Positions 1-5,004 of a stretch of 8,828 nt of DNA are shown one piece after another. The notes under the pieces are model-generated. The model worked only from the letters and a program-made list of their open reading frames with translations, did no database searches and was not told the DNA's origin. The stretch is from positions 1 through 8,828 of the forward strand of contig URLB01000088.1 of NCBI GenBank assembly GCA_900548595.1, written 5' to 3'. The DNA is from an uncultured Eubacteriales bacterium. GTDB lineage: Bacteria > Bacillota > Clostridia > Lachnospirales > Anaerotignaceae. Position 1 is the first letter of the stretch; the number at the start of each line of letters is the position of its first letter. The position numbers and the translations under genes are program-made.

Positions 1-9
1 CTTTTATTA

Positions 10-675
10 CTATAAGCATTTAAGCCTCCCCTTTCTTATTTCTCCTGCGAATACCGGAACATTTATATACTTTGCCGTTTCAGAAGCATTAATAATATCC
101 GTTTCGTTTTCAACTTGATTTATTACCAGCTTATGGCATAAATTTTCCGCATTTATTACCTTTGCGGCTATTTGGGGCGTTACCGTATATTCCGTATCAA
201 GCCCCGTCAGTTCGGCATACAATTCCGCCCTGTGGCATACATTCTTAATCTTTCCACCGATTCCTTTTACGCCTATTACCTGTATAGTCTCAACGCTTTC
301 CTTCGGTATAACAGGTTCGTAAACCTCATGCGCTTTCAAAGGCAGTCCCCGTGAGCCGTCAGCCTCGCACAAAATATAGTCCGCATATTTCAGTATTTCC
401 GAAAAGTCTATATCAGGCAATATAAGTTTTCCGTTTTCGGCTGCCTTGCCGACGCAGATAAGTCCGTTTTTATAAAGGCTTCTTTTTATCTCTTCCTCCG
501 ACGGGTCATAAAGTGTTATAATATGCTCGGGCGCATATATTTTTGCAGTGGTGCAGACGATAACCCTGCTCTCAGCCGAAAGTTCTTCAGCCAGATCATA
601 CATAAGGCTCGTCTTGCCTCCGCTTCCTATTATGGAGGTCAAACCTCTTTTAATGTTTAAAATATCGGAAATCAT
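10..675 (-). CDS. yqeC: YqeC family selenium-dependent molybdenum hydroxylase accessory protein
   Basis: A 221-residue cytoplasmic protein of the YqeC family, which is found beside selenium-dependent molybdenum hydroxylases and thought to act in maturing their cofactor; its exact reaction is not established. Visible motifs are a P-loop-like GSGGKTS at residues 17-23, the family hallmark CEADGSRGLPLKAH at 103-116, and a G-protein-like VINQVEN at 184-190. The frame stays open upstream to 882, but that extension overlaps the divergent regulator. The ATG at 675 has an AAGGAGT ribosome binding site six bases upstream, so I start there. Stop is TAG at 10-12. A molybdenum-type regulator is transcribed divergently 58 bp away, which supports the role. 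Partners such as yqeB or the hydroxylase itself would lie beyond the left edge and cannot be seen. The family call is firm; the biochemical role is inferred. Confidence 0.88.
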   Translation of the reverse strand: MISDILNIKRGLTSIIGSGGKTSLMYDLAEELSAESRVIVCTTAKIYAPEHIITLYDPSEEEIKRSLYKNGLICVGKAAENGKLILPDIDFSEILKYADYILCEADGSRGLPLKAHEVYEPVIPKESVETIQVIGVKGIGGKIKNVCHRAELYAELTGLDTEYTVTPQIAAKVINAENLCHKLVINQVENETDIINASETAKYINVPVFAGEIRKGRLKCL

Positions 676-683
676 ATACGGAC

Positions 684-714
684 TCCTTATCGTTATATTA
701 TCATAAGGATAACA
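684..714. promoter_or_regulatory. Candidate ModE-like operator in the divergent yqeC/regulator intergenic region
   Basis: The 58 bp between the two divergent starts holds two overlapping dyads. The first is perfect: TCCTTAT at 684-690 and ATAAGGA at 703-709, separated by 12 bases. The second is CGTTAT at 691-696 and ATAACA at 709-714, also 12 bases apart and one base short of perfect. The second resembles the CGTTAT/ATAACG half-sites I recall for E. coli ModE operators. Its place between a ModE-type regulator and a molybdenum-enzyme gene fits autoregulation or control of both genes. The first dyad's left arm overlaps the yqeC Shine-Dalgarno region, so it could also act at the RNA level. Clear -35/-10 boxes were not assigned in either direction. 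Confidence 0.45.
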
Positions 715-733
715 CCTTTCGGGAGGGTTTACA

Positions 734-1069
734 ATGGAAAATAAACTTACCGCCAAAATACGAATACATCTGTTTAAAAATGATAAGTGCTTCGGCCCGG
801 GAATATGCTCTCTTCTGGAAGAAGTGGATAAATGCGGTTCCCTGCGCAAGGCGGCGATTGACATGAACATGTCATACTCCAAGGCATGGAAAATAGTAAA
901 ACAGTGTGAGGAAAATCTCGGTTTTAAACTTCTTATATCGACTACCGGCGGAAAAAGCGGCGGCGGCGCATTTCTTACCGACGATGCAAAACAGATTATA
1001 AACTCCTACAATATGTACTGTGCCGACATAGAAGAATATTCCTCAAAGCTTCTGGATAAATATTTCTGA
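734..1069 (+). CDS. ModE-type winged helix-turn-helix regulator, stand-alone DNA-binding domain
   Basis: A 111-residue protein matching the N-terminal DNA-binding domain of ModE, the molybdate-responsive regulator. The helix-turn-helix lies around residues 35-56 (GSLRKAAIDMNMSYSKAWKI), followed by the diagnostic wing STTGGKSGGGAFLT at 69-82 and a C-terminal helix to residue 111. E. coli ModE is about 260 residues because it carries two molybdate-binding MOP domains. These are absent, so this protein cannot sense molybdate in the classical way by itself; it might use another signal or partner. Short ModE-like proteins are common in clostridia. The ATG at 734 follows GGGAGG at 720-725. The neighbour yqeC is divergent, and a terminator follows 4 bp after the stop. 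The family call is strong; the regulated genes are inferred from context. Confidence 0.85.
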   Translation: MENKLTAKIRIHLFKNDKCFGPGICSLLEEVDKCGSLRKAAIDMNMSYSKAWKIVKQCEENLGFKLLISTTGGKSGGGAFLTDDAKQIINSYNMYCADIEEYSSKLLDKYF

Positions 1070-1073
1070 ATTT

Positions 1074-1115
1074 AAACAGTGTGTTTCATATTTTTCAAGA
1101 ACACACTGTTTTTTT
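1074..1115 (+). terminator. Rho-independent terminator of the ModE-like regulator
   Basis: A perfect 12-bp stem, AAACAGTGTGTT at 1074-1085 and its complement at 1100-1111, encloses a 14-base loop. A run of seven T starts within the stem's 3' end and continues to 1115. It begins four bases after the regulator's stop codon and isolates this gene from the sigma factor operon. The frame of the sigma gene is open back through this hairpin, which is another reason to reject a start at 1079. Confidence 0.9.
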
Positions 1116-1124
1116 CACAAATTT

Positions 1125-1150
1125 TGAAACCTCAAAGTTTTTTTCCTGTA
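1125..1150 (+). promoter_or_regulatory. Candidate ECF-type autoregulatory promoter for the sigma/anti-sigma operon
   Basis: TGAAAC at 1125-1130, a 16-base spacer containing a run of seven T, then TGTA at 1147-1150. ECF promoters in Firmicutes such as those of SigW typically read TGAAAC, a 16-17 base spacer, then CGTA, so only one base differs. It lies 40 bp before the sigma factor start, where an autoregulated ECF gene would carry its own promoter. A housekeeping reading (TTGAAA at 1124-1129, 17 bases, TGTATT) is possible but has a poor -10. Confidence 0.5.
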
Positions 1151-1189
1151 TTTATAAGTGAAGGGCTCTTCAAGAAAGGATTGAAAAAA

Positions 1190-1744
1190 ATGGACGATAA
1201 ACAAATATTGGATTTATATATAAACCGCTCCGAAAAAGCCATAGAAGAAACCGATGCAAAATACGGCTCTTATTGCAGGAAAATATCTATGAACATTCTT
1301 CAAAATATTCAGGACAGCGAAGAAACGGTAAACGATACCTGGCTGAAAGCATGGAATACAATACCTCCCAAAATGCCGAATCCGTTAAAAACATATTTGG
1401 GTAGAATAACGCGAAACCTGTCTCTAAACCGATATGAATATTACAGAGCCCAAAAAAGAAATTCACATTTTGATATTATCCTGTCGGAGGTGGAACAAAT
1501 GATTCCGTTAGGGGCAGGCTCGGACGAATACGAAAGCGGCGAAATTTCACAGGCTATAAACGCCTTTCTCGGAGAGTTGAAAAAAGAAAACCGCATATAT
1601 TTTGTACGTCGTTACTGGTACTCCGACTCCATAGCCGATATAGCCGAAAAATACGGAGTAAGCGAGGGAAAGATTAAATCTTCGCTTTTCAGGACAAGGA
1701 CTGCTCTGAGAAACTATTTGGGAAAGGAAGGGATAAGTATATGA
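1190..1744 (+). CDS. ECF-type RNA polymerase sigma factor (sigma-70 family)
   Basis: A 184-residue sigma factor with only regions 2 and 4. Region 2 covers about residues 22-92, including DSEETVNDTWLKAWNTIP (42-59) and the downstream segment LKTYLGRITRNLSLNRYEYY. A linker of about 25 residues follows. Region 4 spans about 118-178, with the helix-turn-helix SIADIAEKYGVSEGKIKSSLF at roughly 147-167 to read the -35 element. I start at the ATG at 1190, preceded by AGAAAGGA at 1173-1180; the open frame upstream runs through a terminator and encodes no sigma-like sequence. Its stop overlaps the next gene's ATG (ATGA), which implies coupled translation with the membrane protein that presumably restrains it. 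The TGAAAC element upstream suggests positive autoregulation. Class is certain; the stimulus and regulon are unknown. Confidence 0.92.
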   Translation: MDDKQILDLYINRSEKAIEETDAKYGSYCRKISMNILQNIQDSEETVNDTWLKAWNTIPPKMPNPLKTYLGRITRNLSLNRYEYYRAQKRNSHFDIILSEVEQMIPLGAGSDEYESGEISQAINAFLGELKKENRIYFVRRYWYSDSIADIAEKYGVSEGKIKSSLFRTRTALRNYLGKEGISI

Positions 1745-3141
1745 AAAAAGAAGACTTTTTTAAAGAACTCGGAAATATAGACCGAAAATATATAGACGAA
1801 GCTGAAGAAGCCGTAAAAAAAGAGAGAGGAAAAACCGTTATGTGGAGAAAATGGGCGGCTGTTGCGGCTGTTCTGGTTATTGCAACGGCGGCAGTTATCA
1901 CCTCACCCTCTGCACAGGCTGCCATAAAAAAGATATTCTCATTTATACCGGGCATGACCATAGAAGAACAAACCGACAACGAAGAATCTTATTCCGGCAT
2001 ACTGTACTCCATGGACGGAGACCCCGTAACAAAAAGCGACGGAAATATAACAGTAACGCTTGAAAACGCCTATGTTTCCGATTACAACATTGACGTTGTT
2101 TATACGATAACTTTGGATTTCATAGATGAAAATAATATAGACTACAAAATGACTGCCGAGGATTTGCAGAAAATACTCGATGACAACGACGTATCGTCAT
2201 TTATAAAAGTTACCGATGATAACGGTTTCGGTCCGTTTTTTGAAGTAGTGCACAAAATAACCGTTGACGGAAAAACCTATGACAATCTGCAAAGCTACGG
2301 CGGAGGCTCTATGAGTAAAAGAACAATGACCGCTCGTTTGGAACATATTTCCGATATAATAAACGAATACGGCGTTAATCTGCCGATAGTCCTTGAAATA
2401 GGCAATCTTTCCTTCGACATAAAATTAAAACCCATAGAGTTTTATGAAAGTGTAGAACAAATAGGCCCTACGGCAATGCATAATAATATTTCCGTTACGG
2501 CAATGCCCAGATGGGACGGCGAAGTTCTTAATATAAAATTCTATGCGCTCAATTACAGCGAATTTACGCAGACCTACGGTTTTATCCAATACAAGGATGA
2601 CGGCATAGATAAAGTGCTGCCCTATCTTGAAATAGGCGGTAAAAACATACCTGCCGAGTATGACGGCGGAGACGGTACGGAGTTTTATTTCGACCTGTCC
2701 CCATACGGCTTTAGCGATGATGAGAAAAATGCAGCTATCCTCCATGTACCTGTTGTTGAAGTAAGAAACGATGAAGAAGCCGTTTTAAACTTTAAAATAA
2801 ACAAAGACAAAACCATAGATTTCCCGAAAAAAATAAGTCTGAAATATTCCGATATAATCATAAACAATATGACGGTCGGAACGGAGGACTGGGATGACAG
2901 CATAGGCATTGAATTTACCGTAAAAAACAAATATGACAACATAATTCTTGACGGAATTTCCTTTGAAAAAGCAAACGGCTCCTCAGCGGGAGGAAGCTCT
3001 TCATGGACAGAAAGAAACGACGAAACCTGGAAAGCGGCATTCAGCAGCGACGCTGTTAAAGACGTTATGGATTACAACAGTATCTGCCTGTCAAGCCCGA
3101 CATATATACTGACCGACGAATATGTGTTCACGCTAAATTAA
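1741..3141 (+). CDS. Single-pass membrane anti-sigma-like protein, DUF4179 type
   Basis: A 466-residue protein with a short charged cytoplasmic head (residues 1-36), one transmembrane helix (about 37-55, alanine- and valine-rich), and a long extracytoplasmic part to the C-terminus. The membrane-proximal segment AAIKKIFSFIPGMTI at 60-74 is typical of DUF4179 proteins encoded beside ECF sigma genes. The C-terminal 390 residues are rich in aspartate, tyrosine and beta-prone strands and look like extracellular beta domains. The head has no HxxxCxxC zinc-binding motif, so it is not a ZAS-type anti-sigma. The start overlaps the sigma stop by four bases, with AAGGAAGGG upstream. The expected role is to hold the sigma factor at the membrane until an envelope signal arrives, but a sensing role without inhibition is also possible. 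The operon pairing is clear; the inhibitory function is inferred. Confidence 0.8.
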   Translation: MKKEDFFKELGNIDRKYIDEAEEAVKKERGKTVMWRKWAAVAAVLVIATAAVITSPSAQAAIKKIFSFIPGMTIEEQTDNEESYSGILYSMDGDPVTKSDGNITVTLENAYVSDYNIDVVYTITLDFIDENNIDYKMTAEDLQKILDDNDVSSFIKVTDDNGFGPFFEVVHKITVDGKTYDNLQSYGGGSMSKRTMTARLEHISDIINEYGVNLPIVLEIGNLSFDIKLKPIEFYESVEQIGPTAMHNNISVTAMPRWDGEVLNIKFYALNYSEFTQTYGFIQYKDDGIDKVLPYLEIGGKNIPAEYDGGDGTEFYFDLSPYGFSDDEKNAAILHVPVVEVRNDEEAVLNFKINKDKTIDFPKKISLKYSDIIINNMTVGTEDWDDSIGIEFTVKNKYDNIILDGISFEKANGSSAGGSSSWTERNDETWKAAFSSDAVKDVMDYNSICLSSPTYILTDEYVFTLN

Positions 3142-3159
3142 TGTAAATTTTAAAATTAC

Positions 3160-3375
3160 TCAAGAAGACGGAAGGGCTTGTTGTCTGTAAAGAGCAGACG
3201 GCAAGCCTTTTAACTTTGTCTTGATTCTGCGATTGTTATAATAATCTAAATAGTCTGCCGATTTCTGTTTAAAATGTTCCATTGACTGAAGCTTTCCGAG
3301 ATAAAGAAGTTGGCTTTTGAGCAGCCCTAAGGAAATTTCCATGTCTGTATTGTTCAAACAGTTTCTATTATACCG
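3160..3375 (-). pseudogene. IS3-family transposase orfB, C-terminal remnant
   Basis: The minus-strand frame from 3375 encodes 71 residues ending at TGA (3160-3162). It matches the C-terminus of IS150-type DDE transposases. RNCLNNTDMEISLGLLKS corresponds to the usual NCLDNAxMENFFGLLKSE. The DDE glutamate is kept (in MEISLGLLK), as is the lysine seven residues later. YLDYYNNRRIKTKLKGLPSALYRQQAL is the standard C-terminal block. An in-frame TAA at 3376-3378 closes the frame upstream, and the two catalytic aspartates are absent. The possible TTG start at 3357 is not a biological start in my view. Confidence 0.85.
3172..3211 (+). terminator. Terminator-like hairpin inside the orfB remnant, downstream of the anti-sigma gene
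   Basis: AAGGGCTTG at 3172-3180 plus GTCTG at 3183-3187 pair with CAGAC at 3195-3199 and CAAGCCTTTT at 3202-3211 around a seven-base loop. The intervening TT/GG positions can form G-U pairs, giving a stem of about 16 bp in RNA. CCTTTTAACTTT follows. It starts 30 bp after the anti-sigma stop, and no other hairpin was seen in that gap. Termination is inferred; the hairpin may simply be a conserved part of the IS end. Confidence 0.5.
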
Positions 3376-3398
3376 TTAATGCTCCCGATTCATTTTCA

Positions 3399-3518
3399 GA
3401 CAATGGTATGGCTGTTCATATCAAATTGACGTGCCGTTTCATCGTAGCCGAAATTTTCTCTTATCATCGTTTCGACAACCTATTTCTTAAACTCAGGTGT
3501 ATATTTTTTATTTGTAAT
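3399..3518 (-). pseudogene. IS3-family orfA, N-terminal remnant with stop codons
   Basis: From 3518 on the minus strand the frame reads ITNKKYTPEFKK, then a TAG at 3480-3482, then VVETMIRENFGYDETARQFD followed by MNSHTIV before a TGA at 3396-3398. This is the N-terminal helix-turn-helix region of IS150-type orfA, where YTPEFKKE, ETAR and NSH are familiar. The TAG stands where glutamate is usual (GAG to TAG), so it is a nonsense mutation. No ATG is visible at the expected place, though AAGAGG lies just upstream. The sequence changes abruptly between 3376 and 3398 into the orfB end, which marks the deletion junction. Confidence 0.8.
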
Positions 3519-3530
3519 TCCTCTTGATAT

Positions 3531-3577
3531 AAAAATGACCCCACTTGTCAGTATATCATACTGTCTAACAAATGGGG
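3531..3577 (-). terminator. Hairpin at the IS end, possible terminator of hom
   Basis: CCCCAcTTGT at 3539-3548, then CAGTAT, a three-base loop ATC and ATACTG, a four-base bulge TCTA, and ACAAaTGGGG at 3568-3577 form a long imperfect hairpin. On the minus strand it is followed after three bases by TTTTT (complement of 3531-3535). It lies about 30 bp beyond the hom stop, and no other terminator is seen for that gene. Hairpins of this kind near IS3-family ends may also shield the transposase from outside transcription. Confidence 0.45.
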
Positions 3578-3608
3578 CTCTGTTCAAACGGTCGATCCTC
3601 TTTTACTT

Positions 3609-4904
3609 TTAATTTCTTATATCGTTATGAACTCTTATGATAGACGGGATTTCCTTTACATAATGCATTGCGGAAAGTTCCCTTATAGCTCTGTGGAAAA
3701 GCTGTTCTTTTACAGTATCGATAATAAATACGACTTCCGCATATCCGGGGAATTTTGTTTTCTGTACCATCTGGTCTATGCTGGCGTTGTTTCCGGAGAA
3801 CGTGCTTGCAACTGCGGCAAGAGTACCCGGTTTGTCCTCAAGAAGAGTTCGTACAAAATATTTACTCTCTATATCTTCCATTGCTTTTACGGGAATATCT
3901 TTGTAGCATGTGCAGCCTATTCTGCCGTTGCAGCCAAACGCCGTATTACGGCATACGTCTATGACGTCGCCCATTATTGCGCTTGCAGTAGGCAGTTCTC
4001 CTGCGCCTCTTCCATAAAACATTGCGTCATCCAAGGCGTCTCCGTGGACAAATACGGCGTTGAAAGAATCGTTTACGGAAGCAAGAGGATGAGATTTAGG
4101 TATAAACATAGGCGTTACCCTTACTTCTATTCCGCTTTCCGTATTTTTTGCCGTAGCTATAAGCTTTATTACACAGCCGAGTTCGCTTGCGTATTTGATG
4201 TCCTTTGCCGTAATCTTTGAAATACCCTCCGTATATACGTCTGAAAACGTAACTCTTGAATTAAACGCTATGGAAGCAAGAATGGCGATTTTTCTTCCCG
4301 CATCCAGACCTTCTATATCTGCGGTGGGGTCTGCTTCGGCGTAGCCCAAATCCGTAGCGAGTTTAAGGGCTTCATCAAATTCCATACCGTCTTCTGTCAT
4401 TTTTGTAAGGATAAAGTTTGTCGTGCCGTTTATTATACCCATTATTTCCGTTATGTTGTTGGCGGCAAGACACTGTTTCATTGGTCTTATAATGGGGATT
4501 CCGCCGGCTACCGCAGCCTCAAACAAAAGGTCGCACTTATGCTCTGCCGCCGTTTCCAAAAGTTCGTGTCCGTGTTCTGCCATAAGGTCTTTGTTGGCGG
4601 TAACAACGTGTTTTCCGTGGCAAAGAGCTTCCGAAATATATGTTTTTGCAGGCTCTATCCCACCCATAACCTCTATTACGATGTCAATATCGCCGTCGTT
4701 GACAACATCCTCCCATTTATCTGTAACGAGGGACATATCGACCCCTTCACGGCTTTTTTTTGCATTTCTTACAAGTATTTTCGACACTTCAAGTTCAGCG
4801 CCTATTTTATTGGAAAATTCGTTTTTCTGGTTCTGTATTATTTTATAAACGCCTGTTCCGACTGTGCCGAGTCCGAGTATGGCAACCTTTATTTTATCCT
4901 TCAT
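3609..4904 (-). CDS. hom: Homoserine dehydrogenase with C-terminal ACT domain
   Basis: A full-length 431-residue enzyme that reduces aspartate semialdehyde to homoserine with NAD(P)H, at the branch to threonine and methionine. The Rossmann nucleotide-binding loop GLGTVGTG is at 11-18. TANK with K105 and GIINGTTN at 156-163 follow. The signature EADPTADIEGLDAGRK covers 190-205; E190, D201 and K205 match in spacing the catalytic Glu, Asp and Lys known from yeast homoserine dehydrogenase. GRGAGELPTASA is at 298-309. An ACT domain from about 350 to 427 is the usual site of threonine feedback inhibition. The ATG at 4904 has AAGGAGA upstream. The gene stands alone: thrC and thrB are not adjacent, and its 3' side is occupied by an IS remnant, so an operon may once have continued there (inference). 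Confidence 0.97.
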   Translation of the reverse strand: MKDKIKVAILGLGTVGTGVYKIIQNQKNEFSNKIGAELEVSKILVRNAKKSREGVDMSLVTDKWEDVVNDGDIDIVIEVMGGIEPAKTYISEALCHGKHVVTANKDLMAEHGHELLETAAEHKCDLLFEAAVAGGIPIIRPMKQCLAANNITEIMGIINGTTNFILTKMTEDGMEFDEALKLATDLGYAEADPTADIEGLDAGRKIAILASIAFNSRVTFSDVYTEGISKITAKDIKYASELGCVIKLIATAKNTESGIEVRVTPMFIPKSHPLASVNDSFNAVFVHGDALDDAMFYGRGAGELPTASAIMGDVIDVCRNTAFGCNGRIGCTCYKDIPVKAMEDIESKYFVRTLLEDKPGTLAAVASTFSGNNASIDQMVQKTKFPGYAEVVFIIDTVKEQLFHRAIRELSAMHYVKEIPSIIRVHNDIRN

Positions 4905-4936
4905 GGCTCTTCTCCTTTATCAGTGGTAATAAAGCC

Positions 4937-4964
4937 ATTTTAACATATAGAGAGCCAATGTCAA
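4937..4964 (-). promoter_or_regulatory. Sigma-A-type promoter of hom with extended -10
   Basis: On the minus strand, TTGACA (complement of 4959-4964), a 16-base spacer, then TAAAAT (complement of 4937-4942) preceded by TGT, which gives an extended -10. It sits between the thiED terminator and the hom ribosome binding site, so hom is transcribed independently. The leader is only about 25-30 bases, too short for a T-box or SAM riboswitch. Confidence 0.75.
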
Positions 4965-4994
4965 GAAAAAAATGTCCTCTTTAAGAGGACATTT
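4965..4994 (-). terminator. Rho-independent terminator of thiED
   Basis: AATGTCCTCTT at 4971-4981 and its perfect complement at 4983-4993 form an 11-bp stem (the apex must open to make a loop). On the minus strand it is followed by seven T (complement of 4966-4972, overlapping the stem foot). It lies 11 bp after the thiED stop and directly upstream of the hom -35. Confidence 0.9.
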
Positions 4995-5004
4995 GTGTTT
5001 GGAG

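Larger units (their letters stand above)
3160..3586 (-). mobile_element. Internally deleted, decayed IS3-family (IS150-like) element
   Basis: Read on the minus strand, this stretch holds the upstream end of an IS3-family element, the first 40 codons of orfA, and then directly the last 72 codons of orfB. Roughly 1 kb of the usual element, including most of the catalytic domain, is missing. The likely outer end is near 3586, where the strand reads TGAACAGAGCCCC followed by GTTAGACA (complement of 3562-3569), a sequence common near IS3-family termini. No matching inverted repeat is visible at the other side: the sequence turns into unrelated A/T-rich DNA directly after the orfB stop at 3160. The element is dead, and no target duplication can be recognised. 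It sits between the convergent anti-sigma and hom genes. Confidence 0.8.

Noticed and set aside
1..9. Start of another gene left of yqeC
   Set aside because: Only nine bases are visible beyond the yqeC stop; nothing can be supported.
676..882. Upstream extension of the yqeC frame by 69 codons
   Set aside because: It overlaps the divergent regulator's start region, encodes no YqeC-like sequence, and the ATG at 675 has a well-placed AAGGAGT.
1079..1189. Upstream extension of the sigma factor frame by 37 codons
   Set aside because: It runs through the strong terminator at 1074-1115 and the candidate promoter; the ATG at 1190 has a ribosome binding site and begins the recognisable protein.
3160..3357. 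A small intact gene starting at TTG 3357
   Set aside because: Its sequence is the C-terminal end of an IS3-family transposase and the homology continues upstream of the TTG to 3375, so it is a fragment.
3627..4220. Long plus-strand open frame of 197 codons opposite hom
   Set aside because: It lies antisense within a certain hom gene, has an unnatural tyrosine- and cysteine-rich composition and no ribosome binding site; it is a shadow.
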